Source: Apiospora phragmitis (lineage: Eukaryota > Ascomycota > Sordariomycetes > Amphisphaeriales > Apiosporaceae). From it: DNA of 64,000 nt. How positions within the stretch are numbered: position 1 is the first letter of the stretch; every line of letters starts with the position of its first letter. The notes under the pieces were generated by a model that saw nothing but the letters and a program-made list of their open reading frames with translations, was not told the DNA's origin and ran no database searches. The translations under genes and the position numbers were made by a program. Below, piece after piece: positions 13,228 through 24,812 of this stretch. Where the stretch lies: positions 6,076,001 to 6,140,000 of the forward strand of contig JAQQWL010000011.1 of the NCBI GenBank assembly GCA_038363925.1. Direction: 5' to 3'.

Positions 13228-14193
13228 CTTGACGAGGTTGCAAGGCGGTGATGGACAGAAAGGTGGCAATGCGATGGCAGATCAAATCTAATTCAGAAGT
13301 GAACAGCAGACAGGAATCACAACGGTCTCTTGTCTATTTGTAACCAGACCTCTCGAGCGACTACACGAGATGGGAGGAATGGAGGGTCAGAGTCTACCTA
13401 GGTATGTTTATCATCATCCATCTTGGACCTCCTCGAGTCGGCGGATCGACCTTTCCAGATGCCAAGGTTGCATTGCGTCGTAGCTTCCGTCTGTGTGATT
13501 GATATTGCGTACTCGGTGACTTATTGGAGAAGTTGCAGCTGCAGCCTGCAGGTGCAGGCGCAGTTCACTACCTGCCTGGGGAGATGGGATGATCATTTGA
13601 GGTTGCACTGGCTGAGATAAGATTGTGACGGCCAATCAGTTGGTTGGACTCACGTTACAGCTCATGGAAATGATAGCACGGTCAAAACTGCAGTATTTTG
13701 GATGTCTTGTCGTCCGACGTGCTTGTTTCCGTAGAGAAATCAATTCTAATCTAGGTCACACAAAGCCAAAGATTCATTGCCTTAGAAGATCGTAGTGGCA
13801 TTCCGAGATCGCTCCAATGCGTCGAGTAAGGTAAAGTTACGTTGTAGTAGCAGATCGATAAGAAGATTCATAGCTCTGGACCTCTGGAGATTGACAAGAT
13901 TGACAAGGGTGCAGATAAGAGAGATAAGCAGGGACCTTCTTCGATAAGCGCCCCAAGAGATCATGTGCACCCCATCTACGGAGTATTCGGTAAGGGTAGA
14001 TATATATGGCATATAAGCATGGCCTACCCCGTATACGTCATAGCATGGTCAGGCGCGCCCCGTTCTTTGAGTTGTCTTAGCTCGGAGCTTGTGACACACT
14101 TGTGCCTGGGCGTCTCGACTGCCATGACTCCTTCCTTCCACCCAAGTCGCGCTGTTGACGGTGTGAGGAAGAAGAACCTAATTCCATCACAAA
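13228..14193. other. Divergent intergenic region
   Basis: Lies between the amine oxidase (minus) and the alkaline phosphatase (plus), so it must contain both promoters. No coding signal recognised. Confidence 0.5.
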
Positions 14194-16045
14194 ATGGTAA
14201 GAGCTTTTTGAGTTTGTTGGAAGCATGTTTCCTAGGCACTATTCTCTCCCTGTTTGAAGTGGTCGACGATGCCGTAAACAGACTGGCGCGACGTGAACGG
14301 AGTTGCTAACCTAACCCCTTGTGTCACAGGCTTCAGCAACGACTCCTCTTCTGGCGGACGACCGCCGTAACTCGACTGCCGACTCCGAAGACGATGCATT
14401 ACGTGGCCGAGCTTCATCGAACCGATCAGGCCCAGCATGGGTCTTCCGACTCCGCGAGGTCCTGCTCTTCACGTGGGCTCTCCTGGCGACAGCTGGCTTG
14501 CTCATCATGGCCGTCTGGATGTCCCATAAATCCCAGACCGATATCTCGAAGCCAACCGGCAAGCGCAACTTGGTCTTCATGGTGTCTGACGGTATGGGGC
14601 CTGCGTCTTTGTCTATGACCAGATCGTTCCGGCAATACACACAAGGCTTGGAATACGGCAACACCTTGACTCTAGACAAGCACTTCTGGGGAAGCAGTCG
14701 GACGCGGAGCTCAAGCTCCCTGATCACAGATAGCGCGGCTGGTGCGACAGCATTCAGCTGTGCAAAGAAAAGCTACAACGGGGCCATCTCCATGTTGCCC
14801 GACCACACCCCATGCGGCACTGTTCTGGAAGCTGCCAAGAGGGCCGGTTACATGACCGGCCTTGTCGTCACCACCGATATCACGGACGCTACTCCTGCAT
14901 GTTTCAGCAGCCATGTTGATGTACGCTCGCAGAACGACGAGATCGCCTTGCAACAGGTTGGAGATGGGGCGCTCGAGAGAGTCGTGGACCTTATGTTTGG
15001 TGGCGGACGATGCCATTTCTTACCCAACACCACCCATGGTAGCTGCAGAGCCGATGACGTTGACGTTATCAGCATCGCGAAAGAGAAGTACGGCTGGACC
15101 TACACCGACAACCGCGCTGGCTTCGATGATCTCTGGGAAGGGCGTCTCGAAGTCCCTCTACCCATGCTGGGACTGTTTGCTTCTACCGACGTACCATTTG
15201 AGCTTGACCGCCGTAACATGAGCGATGTTTATCCCAGCCTGAGCGAAATGGCAATGACTGCTTTGAGGGCGCTCGAAAAAGCTACTCAAGATAGCAACCA
15301 GGGCTTCTTCCTCATGATAGAGGGGAGCAGGATCGATCACGCTGGCCACTATAATGACCCAGCAGCTCAAGTGCACGAGGTTCTTGAGTACGACAAGACT
15401 TTCCAAGCTGTTTTGGACTTCTTGGATGAGACCAAGACGGAGGGCGTGCTGGTCGCGACGAGTGATCACGAGACTGGAGGTTTGTCTGTTGCAAAGCGTA
15501 TGTCTACCTACCCGGTTTTTCTTTCCTGTATCCAGAAAATAATCGCGACTGACAATTCATTAGAACTCCGGTCTGATTATCCCGAATACTTGTGGTACCC
15601 TGGCGTCCTTGCTAATGCCTCATCGTCTTCTGAATACCTTGCCATCAAGCTTCACCAGCATATTGCATCCAGCGCCAAGAATGGGACTTCGAAGAAGGAT
15701 CTCCAAACATACGTCAATGACGAGCTCGTGAAGGCAGGCTTAGGTGTTCACGATGCTACTGACGCGGAATTGGCGGAGATTGTTAGCAACCCCGAGAAAG
15801 CTCAGGATTTGATGGCGAAGATCATCAGCCAACGTGCTGAGATCGGCTGGAGCTCTCATGGCCATTCGGCTGTTGACGTGAACATTTATAGCTCGGGTGG
15901 CTCTGGAACAGACGCTATTCGTGGCAATGTTGAGAATACCGAAATTGGCGATTTCCTCCGAAACTACATCAGTGTTGATGTGGAGGGTGTCACAGAAGAA
16001 CTGAGAAAGAAATACCAGAGGAGGTCAAAGACGGCAGCTTTCTAG
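14194..16045 (+). CDS. PHO8: Vacuolar alkaline phosphatase
   Basis: Exons 14194-14196, 14330-15497 and 15564-16045 (550 aa, frame closes). The first coding exon is the ATG alone: AAAATG is followed by GTAAGA, and the acceptor after a GCTAAC branch site at 14329 gives M-A-S-A-T-T-P-L. The second intron (66 nt, GTATGT...TTAG) is a multiple of three and stop-free, so it can be misread as coding. The cytosolic tail has an acidic, di-leucine-like start, then one TM helix at about residues 46-66. The catalytic core shows the metal-binding SDGMGPAS and the nucleophile Ser in TDSAAGATAF, with later motifs GSRIDHAGH, SDHETGG and HSAVDV. It dephosphorylates phosphoesters in the vacuole as a type II membrane protein. 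Confidence 0.93.
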
Positions 16046-17497
16046 CTCACTGCCGCTGTCGAGTCAACAGAGAGGATCGTTGGGCTGCCCATAAAGACTT
16101 GGCGATGAGACAAGTGGATGGAAGTTACTGAGTCATTTTCCGGTGTCATTGTTCCGCATATCTGGCAGGTAGCATCATCACGGGCCATTTTCCACGGCAT
16201 TGTCTGGTTTGGCTTTTCACCCAAGCAACAAACAATGATACCCTTTTTCATAGATGTCTCAAGCAAAACAACAGTACATGTTTTAGGAAGGCAAGCAAAT
16301 TGTCCGTTGACATATAATATGTCTGCATTCTAGAGAGTACCGATTGCAAACATCGGCCAGATTTTCAGTGTTTGACGGAGGTCTGACGGCACCCGGCGTC
16401 TGATGCAGAATTGTGACACTTCGGAGTGGGTCACGTAGCTCCGGCCTGATTGCTGGCCCCCTTTTCAACCACAGCTCCGGATAACATCTTGGTGAGCAAA
16501 GCAGGTGCATGACTCCAAATTGCCGGCCCTCTACCCCAAGATTGCTCTATTTGCGGAGCCACAATAACAATCGAACCTTCTTGGCAACAAAGAAGACATA
16601 GAGCCTTTGGAATATCGATAAACATCATGGCATCCATGGACAGATACCCACAAACAGATCGAGGAGCTCACTATGTGTCTGGGGTTTCTTGTATATATTT
16701 GCGAATGCCTTCTCGTCCCATTGGCATCTGCGTTATGGTTTATTTGAGTGTCCAATCTTGAAAACGTGCCATCATCAAGTCCGCTATCCAGGAAAAGAGA
16801 GGGCATACAAGTTTGCTGTGTCCAAACCGGACTCCTATCTCCAGTTGGTCACAGGTTGATTTGTCTCTAGGCAAGCGACACGCTATTCCATATATCGACT
16901 AAGAGGCAATTTGGACATCAGCACTACCTTGGAGAAAAGAAGACCTATTGGGCCATAGTCTCTATAATACGCGATGTAGTCATTGCAATTATGGTCGACA
17001 GCTTTGCCCAGGTATCCCTATCAGGCATCTTGCCCTCTTGCACAATAACGTCCCCTCGTTTCTGGGCTCTGTACCCATCACTGCAATAATTCAACTAAAC
17101 ACGTACTTGGACCCTTCTTCGGGTAGTCTGTTGAGTTTCCTACTGCCGCACTGGATCATAGTGTCAGTGGCCTTTTGACGCACACGAGAGCTTCCAGCTG
17201 TTAAAAGCAGCTTAAGAAGAGCACTGTCACGATAATCTGGCTTTGCCTTGTCGTACCCGCACTTATCTCTCACAAGTCTGTGAACGCTGTATTCTTTTCC
17301 TTGCTGCTTCTCTCCTGCACGCAACCATCACAATATTACCATCCTCCCCTCCCCTGGAAGCAAGACGGACACGACAAAAAACAGCAATCCATCAGCTTTC
17401 TACCAAAAGCTGTCTTTTGTTATTTTACACACCACTAGCAAACAAAGCAGCCGGACCGCTTCGCCCTCGCACCGATTCCATCTCGCCCCTCGTCAAT
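16046..17497. other. Intergenic region and promoter of the Cys-rich gene
   Basis: No gene recognised. From about 17,240 to 17,497 the plus strand becomes pyrimidine-rich, consistent with the promoter and 5' leader of the following gene. Confidence 0.45.
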
Positions 17498-18134
17498 ATG
17501 TGCTTCTACGTCCTCCAGGTCACAATGTGCGGCCACCGGGAGCATCAGTTGTTCGCCGGTCCAAGCTGTGAGAAGTTCCTGGATGAGCTCCGCCAGATTC
17601 ACCAGCCATCGGCATGGAAGAGCGGCTATGACCCCAACGCGGAGAAACTTCTACCTTTCAGTTGGCCATACAGCTGCGAGCCGAACGAGTTCAACACGGT
17701 GAACTGCTTCGTCTGGTGCGGTTGGGAGTGCCGCAATACGCATGACCCTCGTGAGTGCTTATGTTTTCTTTTGTTTTTTCCCCTTCTTTATACCTTTCAT
17801 GGGAGCAATACTGGGCTATGAGAGTCGGTGCGGGTAGGGGCAGAGAAGAACACCCAAAGACTTGGGACAGACTCATCGACCAAATCCATTTCAACTCCGT
17901 GACCAGTATTGGCCAGGCTTAGCACTCAAACTTATACCCGCAAACTATCCCCCCTTTTCCGGTTGGCTTGTAATACGATCGATACTAACAAAGTCTGTCA
18001 CAGGGGGTCTACAGGAGTGCTACGCATTCCCGAACGGTACGAAGCAGTACCATGAGCCGAAGGAGCCCATGGGCGAACCTACCGCAGCCTTCGGTGAGCC
18101 GCGCCTTGGTGTTGGCTGGAGAGACGAGGCTTGA
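17498..18134 (+). CDS. Small cysteine-rich hypothetical protein
   Basis: Two exons, 17498-17750 and 18004-18134, joined across a 253-nt intron (GTGAGT donor, TACTAACA branch, CACAG acceptor). The product is 127 aa and the frame closes. Eight Cys lie in the first 100 residues (MCFYVLQVTMCGHREH, SCEKFL, YSCEP, NCFVWCGWEC, LQECYAF). There is no clear signal peptide or membrane helix. The aromatic/Cys spacing could bind metal, but no known motif is matched. The C-terminus is Gly/Pro-rich. I do not recognise a named family. The well-formed intron and codon use support a real gene. Confidence 0.75.
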
Positions 18135-19034
18135 GGCCTCAACCCCTGTCAGGAATCTTTCAATACCCGGCTCACTTTTTTCCGAATATAATTGGAACTA
18201 CCGGCACATTGAAACACCGCTCTTTTTAACTTCAAGATGAGTTGAATTAGAACACTTCGAGAAGCACGTAATCAGTGTATGGCTTTGGCAAAGCCCGGTC
18301 ATCAGGACCTTGGTTGGCCTAGAAAATAATAAAGGCTTTCAGTGGTTTCTTGTTCATCTCAGGCGTGTTGTTGACTTGCAATGGAATTCTGTGTTTCTAA
18401 AGACACTTAAGAAAATCGTTTTAATATACACATGACTGACAACCGCACTTCAGGCCCACCGTTGTATATGGGTAAAGCTATTATCATCGAAGGACAAAAC
18501 ATCGAAAATGCCCTGAACTGTCCTTTGATATAATCACGCCTTGTCATATGCCTCACTCTCGGATCAGTACAATCTAGTACATTACTAGACTAGCCTGGAG
18601 GTATTATTTGCTGACAGCGTTTGAATACGGCGCTGCCTCTAGCGGCCCAATAAGAGACGACGGAGTTACGGCGGCTAAAACATGTCATATCATAAGTACG
18701 TAATGAATGAGGCCGGCAGGGGTAGAAGACTGCATGCCACGCCGGAGTATGTGTTAGTTATTAAACTCCCAAGATTGATATGCAGATAATACCACCGCAG
18801 TCAGCACATCAGGGTTCAAAGCCAAGAGACCGAGAGTCCGACCGAGTTTGTATGCTGCAATGGAGCCTTCAACGGGCAAACGAGCCTTAGAGCTGAGCTA
18901 TACGCCGTTTCTGCGGTCCATCAGGGTATTATATAGAACCCCCAAAGTGCCCGGGAAGCTTGACAATGAACAGAACACGAGAATATCATCTCTAGTACAT
19001 TGGATCATTACAACTACCCTGACTAGCAATTACA
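18135..19034. other. Intergenic region
   Basis: About 900 bp with no recognised gene. A TATATAGAA stretch near 18,930 lies about 100 bp before the esterase start and could be its TATA box. Confidence 0.4.
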
Positions 19035-19953
19035 ATGTAAACTCTGTACTACGTTGTCATTTGCTTCGCCGTAGCAACAGTGGCTGCCGAATCCGGCTCT
19101 GGCTGTGGCACAGCACCGCCTATACCTCTAGGCCAGCGACGCAACGCCACCTTGTCATCCACTGACCCGTTAATCGACATCCGCACCTTTATGTACTGGC
19201 TCCCACCGTCCTACAACCCCGCCAAGCCGAACCCCCTGATCCTCTCCTTCCACGGGGGCGGCGTCAACAGCGACAGACAGACCGACCAAGACTTCTTCGC
19301 CGACGCCTCCTTCAACATGGACCACGTCGTCGTCTACCCGCAGGGCCTCCTTGTCGTCGGGTGCAGCGTCGCGCCGCCCACCACCGTGTGGCAGGGCGTC
19401 CGCGTCCTGCCCCGCTACTGGGACGACGTGGTGTTCGTGCTCGCCCTGCTCGACTTCCTGGAGCGGGAGCTGCTGTGCCTCGACCCCGCGCGCGTCTACG
19501 CCGCGGGCAAGTCCATGGGCGGCGGGGCCATCAACGGCCTGGACTGCGTGCCGCCGGTCCAGCGCTGGGTCGAGGAGTGGGCGGTGCGGGACGGGCTGGA
19601 TCCGTCGAGCCCGGCCGTAGAGAAGCTCCCCAGCGGTGACAACGCCACGGTGTACCGATATGGAAAGGATGGCGGCAGCAGTGGCAAGGAGGGGAAAGAA
19701 GAGGGACTGGTCACATTTGTTATGGCCGGCGATCACGTCAACCACGATTGGCCGACCACGGTCGACTACGGCAGCACGTCCAGGGTGCTCGAGCCGGGGC
19801 AGGGGCCGGCCAACTTCAACGGGACGAGCATGATGATGGATTTCTTTAGGAAGTATAAAACTCCGTACGTCAAATTGCCTACATTTGTACTGATACTCAG
19901 AGTACTAATCCGTTATTAGAAGAAATGGATTGTGTGATATTTACAGAGATTAG
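19035..19953 (+). pseudogene. Secreted esterase (feruloyl esterase B / PHB-depolymerase type), damaged
   Basis: The only ATG in position (19035) is followed at once by TAA, yet the same frame then reads a good signal peptide (TLYYVVICFAVATVAA) and continues through SGSGCG into an alpha/beta hydrolase. Visible parts are the oxyanion-region FHGGGVNSD, VVYPQG and the nucleophile elbow GKSMGGG (Ser codon 19512-19514). A His is present in DHVNHDWP. The segment that should lie between NGLDC and VPPVQRW, normally including the catalytic Asp, is missing. A 3' intron (19865-19919, GTACGT, TACTAAT, TTAG) leads to a short last exon. The stop at codon 2 and the internal deletion suggest a pseudogene of a plant cell-wall esterase. 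Confidence 0.65.
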
Positions 19954-20840
19954 GATCTGGAGACGGATGGGGTCGTCAGTCGCACCAGCCGCGGAGGCAA
20001 GTGCCTGGCGTAGCACATATTGATGGCCATTCTGCAACGGTTCAATGTGCTTCTTGGCACCTACTGTTGAAGATCTAGACGTGGGGGCACATGAACGATG
20101 ACCATACCGCTTGTGCATGAAATAGTATAGTACCTAATGTACGCCGCAAGCACAGCTGTGCGCCGCGTCCTTTCCCAGCGGCAGTTTTGTAGGTGGGGGC
20201 TGACCCCAGGAAAGAAAAGCATGGCATATTAGGTGACAAATTGCCGTCGAGGCATCTCCCGGCACATAATTGGATCTGCTCTTTTCCGTGGGGTCCGTGG
20301 GAGGATCAGTGATCCGTTGACACGTGCATGGGGTTGAACACAAATAACATTGGCCCCTTCTGCCCCCATCTGCCCCCACGACTAATGCTGCCCTGAAATT
20401 CTGCGGCCGCCCGGGGGCACTGGGAGAACTTTGCCATAACCGGAGGAACTGTGTGTAGAGATTTATCTCCGCTCGAATTAGCTCGAGCATATGGGGGTGC
20501 TCCCGACGACCTGTCAGCGTGCCATGCCCCCATGGCCCCGATGAGCGAGCAAAAACCCATGTTTCCAGATAGAAGTGTCAGGAATGCTTCCGGCCGCCGA
20601 TCCCGGAGCGACTCTCGTGTGAAAATGAGGGTGGCGGTAAAATGTGCAGTCAAAGCCGCTCACTGCATTCCCAACCAGACTACTTATCTAAATTGACGCA
20701 AACCCACCACGCCTCGACTTTTTCATGCTGGCTGAACTTCCAAGTCAAGCCCGTTTATTGCTGACTATGGGAGAGATCAAACAAACAAACGGACAGATTC
20801 TCCAGCCTCGAGCACCCCGATACATACTCGAGCGAACACG
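19954..20840. other. Intergenic region
   Basis: No gene recognised; open frames on both strands here lack domain or splice signals. Confidence 0.4.
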
Positions 20841-22378
20841 ATGATAGCTGGATCCACCGACGGCGAGTTCATCAGGGAAGCGGCACATGCTCTGCCACTA
20901 TGGAAACCGCAGGGACTCGCCATCGCCGTCCAGGCCGTGGTATATGTTCTCATAATTATGTCCACTATCGTCGTGGGGCTCCGAGTTTACGCTAGGGTTT
21001 GCAGCACTGGCCAAAGAGTGAGTAAAGCCGACCCTCGTGACCAACAGCCCGCAAGAATAATCCTCTGACCTACCGGATTATCAGACCTAATATTGGAGAA
21101 CTTATTTGCTAATGCTGTGTCGTTGGACAGTGGGAGAAAGACGATATTCTAGCGGTTGTCGGCTACGCGAGTCCCACTCAGTATTCCCCTCGACGCTGAA
21201 CGATGTTGATAACACTGTCGTTCACGTAGCTTCTCTCTGTCCCGGCCGGTGTGTTCTGTATCATGGACACGTACTACGGAATGGGGGCCAAAGATTCACA
21301 GGTCAAACCCGAGGAGATCGCGCTGAGGAAAGTCCTGGGTGCTAGAGTACATGGTATATTTCGAGATTCCCTACTTCGCCTCGTCATCCGCTACTAAGCT
21401 TGCCATGACTTTCATGATCATGCGTCTTGGCACCGAGAAGAAATACCTGTGGACGTTCTGGGGCAGCATCGCAGCCATGTTGTTAACTTTCACGATCATA
21501 TTGGGCATTTTCTTCGGGAATTGTGTGCCGTTTGCAGCTACATGGAACCCCGGTCTGTGAGTAAATGTTGCCTTGAAGTCCACCATGCAACTCTGTCATA
21601 TTGTGGAATATCTTTTGGCTTAATTTTGACAGGGGCCATTGCAAACGCGAGGACGGCTAGGCTATCATCAGTTACGTAGGGACCGCCATCATGGCCGTGG
21701 TGGATTGGACAGGCGCTATCTTGCCCTTCTTCATGCTCAGAAACCTGCAGATGCCCAAACGTAAGAAGCTGTCAATTCAGCTGATCCTTGGGCTTGGTAT
21801 CTTCGGCAGTCTCGCCGGGCTCCTTCGGTTGCCACTATATCGTTACTACGACGTGAAGCAGTACCCCGAACATACCCTTTGCAAGTATTGCCTGTGCACG
21901 AGAAATGATGTATCCATATATCACGACGCTGACAAATCTATCCTCTCGCTAGACTATTACGGTCTTATGATCCTGTTCTCGCAGCTAGAGGGCGGCTTGG
22001 GGATCATCGCATGCTCTCTCCCGCCCCTGCGCGCCCTCTGGCACCGTTATTCCTACCAATCAGCCAAGAGCATGCCTGGGAGCAAACATGCCCAGAGGGG
22101 CAACACCGGAGTGAGTCTTGGGTGTGTGAAACTGCCAGCAAGAAAAGCCGAAGCATTCGAGATCGCTGACACCCCGAGGGGGGAAGGGGACTGACTGCCA
22201 GCTCGATATAATCACGTCACAGGACTTTATGATGGGCAAGAAGAGCGAGTGGGACCGCCTCGCCGACGAGAGTTCGGACCTGGAATCACAGAGGGACGGC
22301 ATCGTGAAGAAGACAGAGGTAACTATTTCAACGGCCAAAGCGAGTCAGACGGGAAGTTCTACTGGGAGGAAACAGTGA
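20841..22378 (+). pseudogene. Pth11-like rhodopsin-domain membrane protein, damaged
   Basis: Exon 1 (20841-21017) encodes an N-terminal tail and TM1 (VVYVLIIMSTIVVGLRVYAR). Exon 2 from 21131 starts with WEKDDILAVVGY but hits a TGA at 21197. DTYYGMGAKDSQVKPEEIAL then appears in another frame. A further one-base change at the GGG 21337-21339 leads to EYMVYFEIPYF and more TM helices. After an intron there is an in-frame TAG at 21658 (GHCKREDG-stop-AIISYVG). The rest is well preserved (VDWTGAILPFFMLRNLQMPK, LIL..GIFGSLAGLLRLP), crosses a 72-nt GC-AG intron (21881-21952), and ends after a last intron at TGA 22376-22378. Such proteins are putative surface receptors. At least three independent lesions argue for a pseudogene. 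Confidence 0.75.
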
Positions 22379-22907
22379 GAGAATAAAACCCGTCTTTATA
22401 ATCAGTGAGGTGTGTGGTTATCTGATACACATCTTGGTCGTTAAGAAGTAGGTTGAGCTTGAGCTGAACGGAGTTAATGCGGAGTTTAGGCTGGAGCTAA
22501 TTACTCGCTACCTCTCGAAGCAGTGGGCACTTGAGTGGGTGGCTGGGGTGGGTTCTGAGTTTTGACGGGTCGCGGATTGCATATTGCGGGCCAGCAACCT
22601 ATCACGAACTCTTGGCCCAAAGAAATCAATTGAAGACCCCTAATGTTGCTGTTTCGCGACAGTAGGGCCGACCCGATTCCTCGTATTCAATCACCAACGC
22701 CCCTGATTGTCTCAAGGCTGTAATAAGTATGTGCTACTCGAGTATCGACAGGTTAATCTATCAATTTCAACCCGACCTCTTGGCTGTCTAGTTGCACAAA
22801 CTTGGCCGACAAGTGTAGAGCAACTTTGAAGTATTGCCTAGACTCTTGGCGTCCCCTCCAACATCCGAACCTTGGTCAAAAAGCCACAGAGGTAGCGACG
22901 TAGCGCC
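22379..22907. other. Intergenic region
   Basis: Upstream region of the CorA-like gene. No coding signal seen. Confidence 0.45.
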
Positions 22908-24812
22908 ATGTCGCATTCCTCGTCCGACGAGACGGCCACCGAGCCCTTTCCCAGCGTCTCGGACCTTCCCGCGCCATCTCCTGGCACGACCCGAACTACC
23001 ACGAGCGCGCCCGCCCCAATAACGAGACCTCCGACCATCACCACGACGTCGGCATCGGCGTCCGCGAGACCCCAGGTCCACTATGACCTCAACATTGACA
23101 CGAACCTGCCTCCTTCGGCATCCCATTTGTCGCCACCGCCGATCTCGTCTGGGGTGGCTTCTGGTCTAGCCCGGACCGACTCCGAACTGTCGCGCATTGG
23201 CGTAAGGAGGAGGTTTACCAGATCCAATACCTTTCGGACTGTCAAGGAGTTCGAGGAGGGATGGCACCCGGGCGCTGAACCCGGGCTCGATACGTCCAAA
23301 CCTGATGGCGGCCATGGTTCCATGCCAGAGTTGCATTCCGAGTGCCAGATAACCATCGTGGACTTTTCGCCGGACGACATCATGATTCATGAACTCGACA
23401 ACCAGCAAATGATCGATTTCATCGACTTGCCGCAACCGAGCTGGGTCAAATGCCGTTGGATCAACGTTAACGGGATCAGTTGGGACGTCATACAGTCACT
23501 TGGCAACCATAAAGGGCTCCACAGACTGGCTATCGAGGATTTGATGAATCCTCATAACCGTACCAAAGCCGACTGGTATGCCACTCACGCCTTCATGATC
23601 ATGACCTGCCAGAAGCTCGTCCGGGTCATCGACGACGACGATAGCAGTGATGACGAAAGGGACGACAGCCATGAGCTACACAGCGTCAAGAGTCATTCGT
23701 CATGGAAAGATATGAAAAGAGGTCTGAGGGCTTGGTGGGAGTCAGTACGCCAAGACGAATACGACTCCGCTAATAACAACATCTCACTGGAGAAGGGAGG
23801 CCCAAGGTCCCTAGGAGATACGTCACGGACCGTACGCCAAACAACCGGCCTATCTGATGTCTTTAACCCAAACACTCTCTGCACTTTGCAACGCTATCAC
23901 GCCTCCTCCAACGATGCACGTACGGATTATATGGAACGACACAGTGCCCTGGTGGCGCGCGGGCTTGCCGTCATGGCAGAACAAGTATCCTTGTTCATCA
24001 CCTCCGACAACACCGTCATTGCGTTCTTCGAGCAGTCGGCCGACGATGTCGAGAAACCCATCCTGGCGCGTTTGTCCAGTCCAGACACGATTCTGCGACA
24101 GTCGTGTGACGCGTCGATGGTGGGACAGGCCATCATTGATGCTATCATCGACATGGCTATTCCCGTGGCCGCATGCTATGCCGACGTGGTGGGGGATCTC
24201 GAGTTGGACGTCTTGACCAAGCCGAGCATCAAACACACCCGGGATCTATACATAATAACATCCGAGATCAACAAAATGGCCAGCTTCGTCAATCCCATTG
24301 CATCACTTATCTCGGCATTGCGCGATCACAAAACCCTGCTCCCAGAAGAGGTTGCTTTACAAGAACTCCAGAACCCTGGACGGGGTGTTATCATTACTCC
24401 GATGACGTACACCTATCTTGGTGACGTGTACGATCACTGTGTACTGATCACGGACAACCTAAACCAGATTCGCAAGTCTGCCGATGACATGATCGACCTG
24501 ATCTTCAATACGATATCGGCCAACCAGAACGAGTCGATGAAGCAGCTCACAGTGGTCTCCGTCATCTTCCTGCCGCTCACCTTCTTGAGCGGGTACTTCG
24601 GGCAGAACTTTGAGGACTTCCCTGAGCTGAAAAATAGCCCGCTCTTCTTCTGGAAGATCGCCATACCCGTGTGCGTCTTCATCATAATACTGCTCATGCG
24701 CGAAATGATCTGGCAGTGGCTCGTGCGCTTCACGCAACGGAGGCAGATCGTCAGTGTGAGGAAGAGGAAGCGGAGAAACAGAAGGCAAAGCAATGCCGAC
24801 AGGCGCCGGTGA
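22908..24812 (+). CDS. CorA-like Mg2+ transporter (Alr1/Mnr2 group)
   Basis: Single exon, 634 aa, intact. The first about 130 residues are disordered and Ser/Thr/Pro-rich. The cytosolic CorA domain follows (WINVNGISWDVIQSLGNHKG, IEDLMNPHNRTKADWY), with a long acidic insert around residue 245. The two C-terminal helices are VSVIFLPLTFLSGYFGQNF and FFWKIAIPVCVFIIILLM. The signature loop reads Y-F-G-Q-N-F rather than the canonical G-M-N. The C-terminal tail is very basic (RKRKRRNRR). The family forms pentameric plasma- or vacuolar-membrane channels for Mg2+ and other divalent cations. The ATG at 22908 is the first in frame and suits the disordered N-terminus. Confidence 0.92.
   Translation: MSHSSSDETATEPFPSVSDLPAPSPGTTRTTTSAPAPITRPPTITTTSASASARPQVHYDLNIDTNLPPSASHLSPPPISSGVASGLARTDSELSRIGVRRRFTRSNTFRTVKEFEEGWHPGAEPGLDTSKPDGGHGSMPELHSECQITIVDFSPDDIMIHELDNQQMIDFIDLPQPSWVKCRWINVNGISWDVIQSLGNHKGLHRLAIEDLMNPHNRTKADWYATHAFMIMTCQKLVRVIDDDDSSDDERDDSHELHSVKSHSSWKDMKRGLRAWWESVRQDEYDSANNNISLEKGGPRSLGDTSRTVRQTTGLSDVFNPNTLCTLQRYHASSNDARTDYMERHSALVARGLAVMAEQVSLFITSDNTVIAFFEQSADDVEKPILARLSSPDTILRQSCDASMVGQAIIDAIIDMAIPVAACYADVVGDLELDVLTKPSIKHTRDLYIITSEINKMASFVNPIASLISALRDHKTLLPEEVALQELQNPGRGVIITPMTYTYLGDVYDHCVLITDNLNQIRKSADDMIDLIFNTISANQNESMKQLTVVSVIFLPLTFLSGYFGQNFEDFPELKNSPLFFWKIAIPVCVFIIILLMREMIWQWLVRFTQRRQIVSVRKRKRRNRRQSNADRRR

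Noticed and set aside
15498..15563. In-frame extra peptide in alkaline phosphatase
   Set aside because: It is a stop-free 66-nt intron with GTATGT/TTAG signals; removing it restores the family sequence.
19170..19745. Long minus-strand open frame opposite the esterase
   Set aside because: Shadow of GC-rich coding DNA; no domain, and the plus strand carries the esterase motifs. The same applies to minus frames at 30613-31239, 32035-32499, 32755-33330 and the plus frame at 57450-57893.
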